Positions 35,615-48,313 of a stretch of DNA of 64,000 bases are shown here, one piece after another (the first letter of the stretch is position 1; each line of letters opens with the position of its first letter). Source of the DNA: Helichrysum umbraculigerum. Its lineage: Eukaryota > Streptophyta > Magnoliopsida > Asterales > Asteraceae. The notes beneath the pieces were generated by a model. It ran no database searches and was not told where the DNA came from. It saw nothing but the letters and a program-made list of their open reading frames with translations. Position numbers and translations under genes: made by a program. Location: assembly GCA_949592205.1 (NCBI GenBank), contig CATIUR010000004.1, positions 5,955,001-6,019,000 on the forward strand, in the 5' to 3' direction.

Positions 35615-35719
35615 ATTATTTTTTCGGTACTTTTGATACGTGTTATGTGTGGTGGAGTTACCGATTGTGTTTTACTTAGATTGTTTTGGTTTTTGTACAT
35701 CTATGTGTTTTGATTTGAT
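34870..35719. other. Upstream region of the P450 pseudogene with a CT microsatellite
   Basis: AT-rich sequence expected to hold the P450 promoter. A (CT)n run of about 17 units lies at 35574-35608. A short minus-strand open frame at 35284-35490 shows no recognisable protein feature and I do not call it a gene. Confidence 0.55.
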
Positions 35720-36121
35720 TAGAGGTGGCAAAGTGAATGGGTCGGGTCGGGTCGGGTCACGAGTCTAGATGAGTTTGGGTCTAAATGGGTCCGGGTCTAG
35801 ATGGGTCATTTAGAAGGATGGGTCTAAACGGGTCCGGGTCAAATGGGTCTCGGGTCGGGTCGGGTCATCGGGTTTTTACCAAACTTTTTTTTTTTAATTT
35901 GATTGAAAAATGAAAAAAAATGAAATGAGGTGAAAAAAAAAAAATTACCCGCTAGACCCGTCTAAACCCGTTGGTTAATTGTTACACAATTAGAGGTTAT
36001 ATTGAAAAACCCATTTAGACCCATCCAAAAAATGGGAAGGAGACCCAACAAACCCACCCCCTCCTAAAAATTAACCAAATTGACCCATAATTAACCAATG
36101 GGTCTAAAATTGCCACCTCTA
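35720..36121. mobile_element. hAT-type MITE with GGGTC-rich interior
   Basis: Terminal inverted repeats TAGAGGTGGCAA and TTGCCACCTCTA, with 8-bp flanks GATTTGAT and GTTTTGAT (7 of 8 match). The interior has GGGTCGGGTCGGGTC and ATGGGTCTAAA words on the left and their complements on the right, so the whole 402 bp can fold back. Confidence 0.82.
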
Positions 36122-37088
36122 GTTTTGATATTAGTATTTGATTGTCATATACAAGTTCATGGAAGTATATTATGATAATGTTTTTATTTTCTTTAGTTTC
36201 ATTATTATATTTTGGTTTAGAGTTTGATATTATAGTATAGTATTTAAATGTTTAGTTAAATCTTCTTCAGAACATGCCGATTTGTGTTAGAGTTTGAAGA
36301 TGTAAAGTTTGATGTTGAAACCTTGATGTTGTTCTTACGTTGAAGAATCGTAGAAGACATTTTACATCACTGACAAATACTTATTGAAATAAGATAAGTT
36401 TAAATTGTGATTTTCTTTTGCATCAGGATCAAAACATTCACTTTTACCTATTTTTTGAAAGTATATATTGTTTCTCTAATGTGTAAGTGGAAATATGATT
36501 TTCATAGTTTATAAATTGTCACACATTTAATTTCTCATTCATTAATTTGTTTCAAAGACCTACTAAAGTACACTTATGTACGTCTCTGCTACAGATTTAA
36601 CATATACACATCACTACATCATTTCATTATTAACATGAAATTAAACTAATTACCCGAATTAAATTTTGGTTGTGCCAGAACTTTTACTCGAATTGCGTGA
36701 CACCATAAGTTATAGTATGATTTACATGAATGAAATGTTGATGAATATAAAAAAATATATGAATTCATACAACTTTTATGTATTGATAAAATATAATATA
36801 ATGATATATAATAGATTTGAGTTAGATTAAAATTTTAAATTACATATCATAATCTAAATTTGTGATTGTGTGCTTGAAAAACACACATAACAAGCACTTT
36901 AAATAACCTTTGAGAGTCGGTGATTGTATGCTCGAATAAAATTGCAAGACACAATGTCATCAAACAAGCACCTTTATTATTAGCGTCAAATATGTGTGAT
37001 AAAAATTTCATACAACCATCACAACTGCTAATACCATAATGATCAAAATAGCAGTATATATAGCATATAAGTATATATAGAATATAAC
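36122..37088. other. Intergenic stretch, no gene seen
   Basis: AT-rich, with no sustained coding frame, tandem repeat or transposon terminus that I can support. Confidence 0.5.
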
Positions 37089-37694
37089 CAATGTTTTAAA
37101 ACCCGGGTTTTTAATCGAACCGGATTAGTGCCGATTTCTGGTCGGACCGGTCGGATCGGTTGGGCCGGAAGGTCGGACCGAAATTGTTAAAAACCTTGAA
37201 AATCTATTATATACATGGAGTAAAGACATACAAAACTCAACAACAAAGCTTAACAATCCGTTTGGTAAAACATATCTTAACATTTCATTTGGTAATACTA
37301 AACAAGCGTACGACTAACTATATAATCTAGTCTAATAATTCAAATAAAAATGAAAGCAATATTATTCAACCTCATGCTCTCTATGTTTCCTTAGATAACT
37401 GTGCTTTCTTCTTCAAAAGCTACTAGATCATCTCAAATTACTCTTATTTACCTTAAAATTCTTGAATATATCACATTACTTGCTCATAATTAGGCAAAAA
37501 AAAAAAAGTAAATTACTTCGAACCGGGTCGATATGCTTTTCCGGGTCCCGGTCCAACCCGGTCCGACCGGCCGGCCCAAGCGGCCCGTTGACTAATCAAA
37601 TTATCAAAAAACCCGGGTTTTTTGGGCCGGAATCCTCTAAATCTCCGGTCGGACCGGTCCGACCGGGCCGGTCGAACCGGGTCTTAAAACATTG
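37089..37694. mobile_element. hAT-type MITE, CAATGTTTTAAAAC family, 606 bp
   Basis: Ends CAATGTTTTAAAACCCGGG and CCGGGTCTTAAAACATTG are imperfect inverted repeats. An exact 8-bp duplication AATATAAC is at 37081-37088 and 37695-37702. Both arms are rich in CCGGTC/GACCGG words, and the AT-rich centre has no ORF of note. Confidence 0.92.
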
Positions 37695-38980
37695 AATATA
37701 ACAGAGTGACTAATGTAGTTTATAATGAAGCCATCTAATTTGGGAGTAGTAAAATGGCTGAGATCATGGGTGATTTTGGACACAATGTGTATATTTTTTT
37801 CAGTAATTTTACGAACTATATAGTTCATATGTTTGTGACTGTACAATAAAAAAGCACATAACTGATAGGAAGACTTTGTGTTTACAACAAATTGGATCTA
37901 AATCATGGTCGCATCATGCTTGCCAAAAAATTTATTTTTGAAAAACCCGCCGCAACGCATGGGCCAAGAAACCTCGTTTATCATGTTTTAAAGATAGCTA
38001 CTGGCATGATCAATTGACAATTATTTGTCAATAGTGTTAGATCTACAAGCTTCATTGTTTTTGTTATGTGAATAATTATAATACAGTGGTAGTAATGGTT
38101 ATATACTTATACGTGTTTAGATAAACTTTTTATATGCAATGAGATAGAGTAGTACGACTTAAATATCTCGATCATTTTCCCTATAGAAGATATATACTTC
38201 TAATTTTCACTAATTATTATATACTCTATCCATTTTAATTATCCAGACTACTATTTTTGTTTGTGTTAAAAGCGTTATCTTATTGCAACAACAATAAAAA
38301 ACAATAAAAAATTATCAAACGTTTTATTATACTTTATACTCTTATTTATTACTATGCATATAATTTAAGATAACTAAATTAAAAGTTAATCGTGTATAAA
38401 CTTATCACAATCAAACTTTTTTAGTTGAGGAAATATCAAAGTGGAACGAAATAATAAGGGTAACATACTAGAAGTAGAAGTTGACAAGAAGGTATCGATC
38501 AGGTTGGCTGTGTGTAATCATAGCTAATTGTCATAATTCCTTTTTCCTAACCCTAACAATTGCCATGGTCTGCGATTTGATTAACACACATTGTCAGTGT
38601 TTGAAGAATTGGTTCGGCAGGTTCGGTCGGTTGGACCGGATTTTTCAAAATTTCCTTTTTCTTAAATTTGACTAGTCAGCGGACTGCTTAGGCCGGCCAT
38701 ATGTTGAACCGGTCCAAAAAAAAAAAAAACTAATTAAATTACTTTCAAAACTCAAAAAGCCTATGGGCCCCTTATTAGGTAGTAAGTTGGAGTGTGGACT
38801 TTGTTGGTATTAGATAGAAGGTGATTCTTAATTTCTTATGTTGTGATTGTTTTCTAACCTACGTGCGACAAATTGGTGTTCTTTACTTAAGTACTTACTT
38901 GGTTAGGAAGTTGTATGCATCACAATAATAGTTCCAAAAGTCTTGTTTGTACTAGCTTGATTCTCATCAACTTTTGTGAA
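37695..38980. other. Intergenic stretch with decayed transposon traces
   Basis: A segment with AAACCCGCCGCAACGCATGGG (about 37943-37964) resembles ends of common plant repeats. ACTCTATCCATTTTAATTATCC near 38223 with GTGGAACGAAATAA near 38440 looks like a decayed Stowaway-type MITE. GGTTCGGTCGG/CCGGTCC words occur near 38610-38720. Nothing is complete. Confidence 0.35.
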
Positions 38981-40826
38981 TATGATCCCAAAACAAAATC
39001 GATTGTGCTCAATTGTGTATCTATCTATTATGTACAGATCTATCCGGCCATTTACTATGCTAAATTGGGATCTGCTCTCATCATGAAGTTCGAGGAGTCT
39101 CCTTCAGGTATAAGTGTCAAAATAGCATGTGTTTGTGAAAGGAGGTCAAAAGTGTTTAAAGAACATGTCCAAGCCCACCTACCAGTTGAACCTCTAGCCA
39201 AAAAGAACATCAGTCTGTATTAGTCCTAGCACCAGGACCAGAAGTCTGAATTCAGGTGATTAAGTTTTGTTGTCTTTGATTAATAATCTTTTTATCTCAG
39301 TGATTCTTCAAGCTTCACTTAATTTTGATTTTTCAAGCTTTGGTTGGAATTGTTTGGGAATCTGCATTAAGGTTTTGTAGTACAATTTTGCAGAGTTAAA
39401 ATGTCAGTTACGTATCATCTAAGGGCAGCAAACGCTATCAAACGGGGCCATGTCTCAACAAGGGATATAATGCATGAACTAATTGTCGGATAGTGTACAT
39501 TCTCCTCTCCACAATCAATCTATGCTTATGTGTCTGATGGTGCAGCCCGAACCGTTAGAAACATGCTCCAGGTTCTTATTTAATGCTCTCTTAATTATAG
39601 TCGTACAAAATAGATTGATGATTAATCTGCAAATTATTTAAATGATCATATAAAGAGACATACTGAACTTGAGGACACACTTTCATTGAGGTTGTTACCT
39701 CTATTCAAGTCCTCTCCTGGATATGATCCGCATCACTTTGTGAGGGATTTGATCATAAATGGAGGCTTCATGGGATCTTTTACTCACACAATTCCTCCTG
39801 AAGTTTTTAAGAGTGGTTTGGGTCAATCATTGCCAAGACACTCTATAGAAAATGAATTGGACAAAGTTCTACATGAACGCAAGTCTTTCAATGAAAAATT
39901 GGTGCCCGAAGTTCATGGTGATTATTACTCAACATATCCACATTTCCAAGTTTTTGGAACAAGGATATGTTTTGCGTGGTATGTTTCACCTACTTTATTG
40001 CCTTATTTAGATTATAAATGGCATTTTTTTAATATTTAAACATAAGTTCTTGCATCTTTTAGAGGAGCCATGACCGAAAATGACGTTAGTGATCATCTTA
40101 TACCGTTGTATCCTGATCTTGTGGTACGAAGTAGATCTAAAACACTTTCAGGGCTGCATGAACAAGATCGAGATGTATGGACATTTTAAGATTATTAAAC
40201 AAACCCTTATAGTCTTAATTTGAAATTTTGTGCTAATTGCATATGTTTCATAACAGGAGTACCATGTGTGGTATCGTGACTTGGTTTTTATACAAAACAT
40301 CTTCGCGAGGTTGTCCAATACTCTTTCAAGAGTTTGTAATTAAGTTTCTTGTTTTATATTTCGTTTCCTTCTATAATAGTAATTACTTCAGTATCATATT
40401 ATCAGATAATTATATTGATAGTCTATAGGAATTTTGTATTTACAAATCTTAACTTTATATTGTTAAAATGTTGCAGTTGCGAAAGATGCAAGACTACTAC
40501 TATTAGTAAGTTATATCTTTGTAAACTTGTGTTATGGCATAAAATTGATCCCAAAACAAAAATCAATTGTGCTCAATTGTGTATCTTTCTGTTATATGCA
40601 GATCCATCCATCTACTATGCTAAATTGAGATGTGCTCTCATCCTGAAGTTTGAGGAGTCTCATTCGGGTATAAGTGTCAAAATAGCAGGTGTTTGTGAAA
40701 GGAGGTCAAAAATGTATAAAGAACATGTCCAAGCCCACCCACCAGTTGAACCTCTAGCCAAAAAGAACATCAAGTCTGTTACAATTGCAAGAGATGCCTC
40801 ACTTAAACTCGTCAAATTCGTTGTTG
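38981..40826 (+). pseudogene. Relic of an unidentified multi-exon gene with a duplicated exon
   Basis: Exon-like blocks with splice-like borders: 39038-39215 (IYYAKLGSALIMKFEESPSG...); about 39401-39572 (YHLRAANAIKRGHVSTRDIM, an in-frame TAG, then PQSIYAYVSDGAARTVRNML); 39689-39980 (DPHHFVRDLIINGGFMGSF, GDYYSTYPHFQVFGT); about 40063-40174 (GAMTENDVSDHLIPLYPDLV); about 40257-40338 (EYHVWYRDLVFIQNIFARL); and 40602-40826 (IYYAKLRCALILKFEESHSG ... KSVTIARDASLKLVKFVVG), the last bounded by TATGCAG and GTATAAAT. The first and last blocks are copies of each other together with their upstream intron. The first is frameshifted near its end. I do not recognise the family. The codon-like conservation between copies shows it was once a real protein. 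Confidence 0.6.
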
Positions 40827-42480
40827 GTATAAATTTTCACTCAGGAATATTTTGTGTTTGATGTTGATCTTCATATACACATTACGACAATGTTTTGAAA
40901 ATCGGACCACTCACTGAACCAACATCTTACTGGTTAGTGTTACAACTGCTACGGTCGTTTACGCAGCAACTGTAACGGTGGAGTTTTAAATTTATAAAAA
41001 GTCGGGGGGAGCCTAATCCTCCGAACTACCTACTAATACTAGGTACGAATACCTGATACAAGTATGCGGTAAGGATGATCCAGGGTCGTTCCTCACGACG
41101 GCAGAATTGAAACAGAGCTAGTTCCGATAAGTCAGTAATTAAGCTAGGGTTGAATAGATTGGTAGTTGGTTATCTATTTAAGCTACTAAAACTTAAAGAA
41201 CATAAAAGTAAAATGGAGGGTAGTGCTTGCTATGACTTCATTAGCTTATGTATGGGGTGATGTCTAAGGTTTAAGTGTGAAAACATATTTTAAAGATTTG
41301 TGTCTTACTTTTGCCTAAGTGTTCGTAGTGTAAACACTAACACCATACTGTCTGATTTCTCAGACAGTATGTCACTGAGTTGCTAGGTTATGGTGATTCT
41401 GATCAGATGAGGCTGCTCAACTCTTCAACACTTTCCATATGATGGAATAGTGACCCTTCTTGGAAGAATATTCCTGGGCGCATGAGATAGAGTAACAGAC
41501 CCACTAAAGTTCTGACTGTTCTTAACACTACGGGGACACTTAGACTAGGCAAGGCATTTAATATTAAGACTTGGTTTGGTGACTGCTAAACTTTACATTA
41601 ATGGCCATTGTTTAGTCCAGAGCTGTGTGGTTCAACCAGGATGTGACACAGTCTTCAACCTACGACAGTTCCTTAGCTTCCACGTATTTGTACTCCACTC
41701 GAGGTGTTTCCAATGCTATACGAAGTACTGTGCCGTTTTACGGTCTTTCCGGGATCACATACTTTATGGTCACTCTGGACTAGTTTAACTGAGTTTGTAT
41801 TAAAGCTTTACCATCTATGATATAAACCAGCCCTCACTACATTCCCAATAAATCCCTAATTGTTTCATGGTGTACTATACAAAAGGTTTAAACAGTATTT
41901 CCACAGCTACACAATTCAGACCATGTTGGTTATTTGATTTGAAAACACAGATAGGTAGTGACCGGTTGATCAAGGTACATGACTCCTTGTCATACAGGTT
42001 CTAACCACGTTTATTGGAGGAAAGGCGTTTAGGTTTAGAAATTCATAAATGTAAAGTTAATAGTACACCGATTTTCAACTATATATTAAAGTAACATCAC
42101 CCCCAATACACAAACTAACTACATCATAACAAGCACAAGGTAACTACTCCCTACGCATGACAAACAATCCTAAATGTAGCATAGCAACAATAATAATAAT
42201 CATCATTATAAAAGATAAGGAAAGAAATAACCGTATGTAATGCGTAGTTTGAATAATGTTGAAAGAATACACGAGCGTAACCTCCGCAATATCTTGGACA
42301 ATATTACAAATAATCCCCTCGAAATATCCCTAACACTATTACAAGAGTAGCCCCTCCGTTAGTCTTGGTTAAATATTAACCAAGAACTAACTAACTAAAA
42401 CCCTAATTCTAGAGAGAGAAACTAGAGAGAGAGACTCTAGAGAGAGAGAGTGTGAGGGAGAAAGTGAAAGAATGAGGAGA
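40827..42480. repeat. Decayed LTR-like sequence, possibly Tat/Athila type
   Basis: No gene is seen. The segment near 41050-41110 (GGTAAGGATGATCCAGGGTCGTTCCTCACGACGG, with the core GGGTCGTTCCTC) recalls the GGTTCGTTCCACAGGGAC block of the Tat-like LTR at 28.4 kb. A CAGACAGTATG/CATACTGTCTG inverted pair lies near 41346-41371. GA-rich tracts occur at 42410-42480. Ends and orientation cannot be set. Confidence 0.35.
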
Positions 42481-43935
42481 GGTGAAGAGGTGTGTGGAAA
42501 TGAGAAAGTGAATTATAGAAGATTGATCATGAGCAACTTGTTCACCTAATTCGATCAGCCAGCATGCTTGACAAAAATTCATACATGAGGAAAGCAATTC
42601 TCGAAGAAGCCCTAGCTCGACAATTCAGATACTTGCCTTCTACCAAGAAGTATGAGTTAGCAGATGAGTTAGGTCTGGTCAAAGAAGAGGATATCTGGAA
42701 AGATTTGTGATCATTTTTGTAATAGTTAGTTGAACTGTAACTGATCTCAAATGTAATATTTATTATTTACAGTTTAATAAAAGATGATCATTTTTGAGAA
42801 AACCAAAGTGCAAAACTCAGATCATGTTAAAAGAATCCAAAAAGATAAATGAATGGATCACAAGTACAAGTCACTGAATGTTTAAATTCTTAAACACTGA
42901 CTATAAATTTTCACAGCAACAAGTTTGTCTAGGAGCTTTGATCATAATCATTTAGGGGGAGATTGTTGAGTCACTGGTCGCTGACCAGCTCAATAATAAC
43001 AAACTCAATGAAGGAAATGATTTAAGTCAAAGCTGTTGTTGCTGAAGATGGTACTCGTTGGTCGATGTTCATTCTACTCAAGAAAGTTGATATGTTGAGG
43101 AAGATTAAAACTCAACTCTGTGTATCGCTGGTTCAATAATTGACAGCGAGAGTTTTACATCTTCAAATGAATGAAGGCAAAAGTCACTGCCCGAATAAAA
43201 TCCAGTCGCTGGAGATTTATACTTCAAGTCATTCTACAAGAGCATGTTAGCTCGCAGTGAATGAGGAGGATTATTACATCTTCAGTGACTTTGTCAAATA
43301 AAGTTTCTACACACAAGTACAAGTCGCTTTTCACTTATACGTCAACAAGTGTTCCTCGTACAATCAAATATCTGAAGAATTACGTGGCAGCTAGTGATTG
43401 GTGTTAAGGAAGTAGAGATATTCGTGGTAATAGAATTGGGACCTGCAGAATGTCGGTTAACAAGAGATCAAGCCAATCAAGCAGCGACACGTGTCATTTC
43501 AGATCCTATTTTGTAGGAGATATTTACGGGACATTTGTACTATATATAGAGCAGTACGTTGTACTTAGAAACCAGTCGTCTGTACGTGTTAATCACTTGT
43601 AAGTCAGTGAGTAGTAAGTCTAAGCACGTAGCAGCAATCAGCGAGTGAACAGTTAGCATGTTTGTCCAATACTGTTCATCTCTTTCATAATAATTAGCTT
43701 AAGTGTTTGATTTAGATTAGCTTTGGCTAGTCTATTCCGCAATCAACACTCAGTGAATTTTATGATCAATAAGATTCATCATTTAGCTATTATTGCATCT
43801 TTACATTAATTGCTATATTTGTTTATGATACTCTGTTTGTGATTGTTCGATTAAAAACTTGATCAAATAACTTAGATAAATTCAGAAAAAAATTTTAATT
43901 GTATTCAACCCCCACTTCTACAATTAAAATTTACA
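42481..43935 (+). mobile_element. 3' end of a Copia-like element with its 3' LTR
   Basis: A short open segment (42555-42709) encodes SYMRKAILEEALARQFRYL and ends in TGA, and looks like the tail of a polyprotein or extra ORF. Further down, the purine tract TTAGGGGGAGAT immediately precedes TGTTGAGTCACTGG at 42964, taken as the LTR start. The LTR ends near 43935 after TTCAACCCCCACTTCTAC, a Copia-like LTR tail, about 970 bp. The 5' portion of the element is missing. Confidence 0.6.
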
Positions 43936-45821
43936 CATTGCGATTCCATATCACTAATTGATAGTAATTCAGGGACTCTCACTTTTCATACTACCAAATG
44001 AGCGTTTTCTCATTTACATTTTCTCAAATTTCTCATTAACGCCAAATCTGGACCTCAATCCAAATTATGGTCGTTTTGACCACTTTTCCTCAAACCAAAT
44101 ATCATTTGGTTTACATTCACACTACAACCTTTCTCAAACTTTAACATAATCCACAAATTACTACTAATTACATTTGACCCGATTCACAACTTTAACATTT
44201 ACATCAATATTTCTCAAACAGGTCAAAGCATACGAAACTATAAGTTTTGACTCAAACAACATTTAATCAACTCATCTGGGGCTTTCCTATATGTACCAAG
44301 AGCATGATTTCTATACAAGGGATTCTGACTTACTAACTTGTAGCAAGTCCTACCACTAGTCGATCCTCGTCTCCTTTGCCCAATTTGACAATTAACCTGC
44401 TTTTACCAACATAAAAATCATACAACAATAGGGGTAAGCACAACATGCTTAGTAAATAAAGGAAAACAAGAACCACAACTACAAACTACTACAAAAATGA
44501 TCATACTCATATGATCCAATTACTACCAATTATAGAACATACTTGTATGCTCTATTTACCATGCTACTAGGTGATCATACTCGTATGAACAACCTACTAC
44601 ATAGACCATTCATAAATGATCTATCTACTCACAATTAAGGATCCTATACTACATTGTTCCTTATCAAAGGAACACTACAATGGTACCATCACATGGACAT
44701 TGAGATTTCTCAAGCCCCTTTACCATACTTGGTAACCATTTCAAACTACACAAATAACATACTTGTATGTCATGCTTACAACAATTCAACCTTCACTAAC
44801 TAACTCTTGTTTGATCACCACTTAAGATTTCACAAACAAGTTTAATTATAGAACTACCATCCCTACTACTTACCTTGCAAAAGCACAATATGTTGATCAC
44901 AATAAACTCTAACAACTTCTCAATATAGCTCAACAATCACCTAAACACATGAACATACAATATTAGTCACTACTCAAAGTGACATAACACTACATAGCCA
45001 AGCTCTAATATTCAACTACTAGTCTAAAGCATTTCTTTACTAACTCGAGAACATAATTCTCATTTTCATACTTACATTCATTCGTTTAACACAAAACTTC
45101 TCAATATATTCTAACTACAAATCTTAGTCAAACACGTACTTTTCTCTAAATTTAACATGAAATCATTCACCTTAGCTTCTACTAAATAACATTAACTCAA
45201 CAATACTAATTTATAATCATCATCATCATCATTAAAATTTTCTATATCATCATGTTTACTCCATTACATGACAATTATCAAAATCTCAGTTTCTACACAT
45301 ACAAATTATATCATGATGGTAAATAACAACTACATAACTTATGTCAGCTTAAAAACTTAACTTTTATTCAATCTCAAATTAAGGTTCATGAACTAAATCA
45401 TGAAAACTATGAAATTAATTGGTTTTAGAGAGATATCTTACCTTGGTGGTGATTAATTAATTGAAAGCAAGCTTCAACAATCAACAATTGAGACTCAATT
45501 TGATGGATTTTGAGTTTCTCCTTCCTTTCTCCCTTTGATCGACGCCTCACAGAATACACACTGTGTTTTTAATTTCTACCGGACTTCTCAAGAAGGATGG
45601 GAGATTTAATTAAAATATTTTCACTTTACACCCTCTATTTTCCTGATTTGTAATACAAAGTTTCTCAAATCACTTAACCACAATTTAACTAGCTAACTAA
45701 CTAACTTCTTACAAGTTTACTTTCCAAACTTACAATATAAATTTTACTACAAAAATATACATACTAATTAAAATTACTCTTTAACTTTAATATATATACT
45801 TACGAAAATTGAGGTATTACA
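43936..45821 (-). mobile_element. Partial TGTAA-family LTR, truncated by the Copia end
   Basis: The minus strand starts TGTAATACCTCAATTTTCG at 45821 and runs into AT/CA-rich sequence with a TTACCTTGGTGGTGATTAA block similar in layout to the LTR at 10495-12415 (ATACCTTGTTTGTGATGATTAA). The left part meets the Copia LTR. No ORF of note. Confidence 0.5.
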
Positions 45822-46542
45822 CCGTGCATCTAAAATTATACATTTTCTACACAGCGCCGCAATGCACGAGGGAAAAAAACTCGTATATAACAAGTATTAA
45901 TATGCTACAAGATACTACAAATCAAGTAAAATATATAAAGAGATTATATATATGGTCCTTATTTTTTCAAATAAGTCATGACGACAACAAAATAATTTTC
46001 CTAATCACACATAGCTCAATCTTCACATCAGGGATAGACTCGAGACCTCGTGAAATTGCAATGTGTAACTAGTAAACTACTACATTAAATTACTAGTATG
46101 TCTTCTAAATTAGTATTCGAAACAATTCTACTTACAAGTCTCCATCTAGTCATCACACATGGTCAAATGATCTTACATATATTTTGTTAATCCTGAATAA
46201 CCTGAAATGCATTTGACAAGTGTTGAATGGACCATGTTCGCATGACAAAGTACTTGAATGCAATAAGTGTCAATAACAATCTATAGACATGTCCAACTTA
46301 TATTCAGGTTTTGACTCTCAATATATAAACGTGACAGATTAAATATAACGAAACAATCAATGGTTTGGCGCAACATGTATTGGATAACGAATAATTGGTT
46401 CAACATATTTTGTTTGGGACTTCTAAAGTGGAAGGTATTGGACAAGAAAAGTAAATATATATAAGATATATTAAGATTAGTGTTTTATATTTAAAAATTA
46501 CATGTATATAAAATGCCTACATTATATTATTTTTACAACGAG
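45822..46542. other. Intergenic stretch, no gene seen
   Basis: AT-rich. A piece with GCGCCGCAATGCACGAGGG near 45855 resembles widespread plant repeat ends. I see no supported gene. Confidence 0.45.
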
Positions 46543-46860
46543 CTAGGGATGAGCAAAAAAATGAAATACCGAAACCGAACCGGTACCGAACCGGTACCGA
46601 CCGTTACAAATGGTACGGTATTCGGTTTTTGATTTGGGGCCAAAAAAACCCGGTACCCACCGGTCGGTACCGGTTCGGTATCGGTTGGTATCATGCACAC
46701 CAAAATACCTAAACCGAACCGGAACCGCACCGGACCAGTACCGAACCGGTACCAACCGATACAAATGGTACGGTATTCGGTTTTTGATTTGGGACAAAAA
46801 AAAAATCGGTATCAATCGGTCGGTACCGGTTTGGTACCGGATGGTACCAAACTCACCCCT
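46543..46860. mobile_element. hAT-type MITE with internal duplication
   Basis: It starts CTAGGGATGAGC and ends ACTCACCCCT (AGGGRTGAG-type inverted ends), with an exact 8-bp duplication ACAACGAG at 46535-46542 and 46861-46868. The block TGGTACGGTATTCGGTTTTTG occurs twice, about 155 bp apart. GGTACCG/CGGTACC words fill the arms. Open frames across it on both strands are repeat artefacts. Confidence 0.87.
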
Positions 46861-46868
46861 ACAACGAG

Positions 46869-47884
46869 CAAAAATAGTTTGTCATTCTTCTCAAGTTCTC
46901 ATGATGTTATGATGATTAAAGGTCGAGCATTTTTATGGAATTTTTGAGTTATCCTCACCAATCACCATTATGAAAGAAACGATGAAGTATTTTTCAAATA
47001 CTTTGATTTATAGGGAAAATGATGGGTAACACATGCTCAGCCCAGGATTTTATTGGCCTTGTGCCGCAATTTCCAATTAGGCCCCTTATTCAAGTTTTAG
47101 TTAGGTCCTGTATTGATTTGATATGAAATATTATGTTAATTGGTTATTGAATTGTATAAATAAATTCTTCATATCCAACAATATTCTCCTTACTAGATTG
47201 GAGTTTAGAAAAATGAAATTCATATATCCAATAAGTTTCTAGTTCAATAAACTGTATATAAAAATAAATATGACATACATAAATAAATTATAATACTTCA
47301 ATGAAAATTAACGTTGAAAAAGTATAAATTATACTACATCCGTTCCAAAATAATTGTTCAGTTTTGACTTTTTAAAGTATTTCCTTTTCAACTTTGATCT
47401 TAAATATTTTTGTTTGTGTTATATAATACTTGATACAAAATATATGAATAGATTGAGTTTTAAGGGAACGGATCAGAGAAGCATGATATTTAAGATGGGA
47501 AGAGAGGGAAGGCAAAAGACCAATCGTATCACGTCACATCAATGGGGGTAATTATGTCTTTTGTCATATTTACATCATGCTGCCCAACTACCCAGACCAA
47601 TTAAAAAAATAAATAAAATACAAAAAAACCTCAATCAATTTCGATAGAACTCTTTCACGATTTCTTAAAGATTACGTCTGTACATCTCATTTTTGTAGAG
47701 ATTCACACAAATCATACACCACTTATATATATAGATCATATATATACACAGATTTCATCTGTATCGATCGAAAGTACACGCAATATACATCGAGCATTAT
47801 ACCGAGCAATATACGAATTCGATTTCGAACAAACCGATGTAAATATGTCACTCGCAATATGTCACCGGGAGCACAAGTTGATAT
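46869..47884. other. Intergenic stretch with a Stowaway-like MITE; putative 5' leader of the CIPK fragment
   Basis: CTACATCCGTTCCAAAATAATTG at about 47334 and GGGAACGGATCAGAG ending about 47476 are imperfect inverted ends typical of Tc1/mariner Stowaway MITEs, next to TA. A decayed GGCCCCTTATTCAAG remnant lies near 47080. 47640-47880 looks like a leader, and a TATATATATAGATC stretch lies near 47727. Confidence 0.45.
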
Positions 47885-48313
47885 CTTCCGTTTAACGATC
47901 CGAATTTAATGACGATGTACCAGAAAATCTACATAGGTGAGTTTCGCGTGCCGCGGTGGACGTCGCCGGAGCTGAAATCGCTTTTATCGCTTTTGTTAGA
48001 TACAAATCCGGCAACGAGAATCATCGTAGATGAGATTATTAACGATCCGTGGTTTAAAATCGGTTACAAAGAGGTTAAATTTCATCACGAATATCTTGAA
48101 TTGAAAGACGACGACGATAACGACGGAAGTTCCGTTACGTCGACATCTGCCGGAGGTAATTTGAAGATGATGAATGCTTTTGATATAATTTCGTTTTCTT
48201 CTGGTTATAATTTATCCGGATTATTTAATGACGGAGAGGACGGTGAGCGGTTTTTGTCGGCGCCGAAGAAAATAATCGAGACGGTGGTGAAAATGCCAGA
48301 CTCAAACGCCTAA
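47885..48313 (+). pseudogene. CBL-interacting protein kinase (CIPK) fragment: kinase C-lobe end plus NAF motif
   Basis: From 47885 the frame reads YLPFNDPNLMTMYQK, preceded at once by TGA. The only ATG-initiated frame is 47909-48313 (134 codons). It covers the last kinase subdomains (GEFRVPRW, DTNPATRIIVDEI, DPWFK), an acidic linker (KDDDDND), and the NAF motif NAFDIISFSSGYNLSGLF at residues 90-106, which in CIPKs binds calcineurin-B-like calcium sensors. ATP-binding and catalytic loops are absent, and the C-terminal regulatory domain stops early after SAPKKIIETVV. Without the catalytic core it cannot be a kinase. It could at most encode a CBL-binding peptide. The upstream leader-like sequence suggests an internal deletion and not a random fragment. 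Confidence 0.85.

Noticed and set aside
46533..46947. Overlapping open frames on both strands rich in GTVPVRF/RYRTG repeats
   Set aside because: They fall in a 318-bp hAT MITE full of GGTACCG words with an exact 8-bp duplication.
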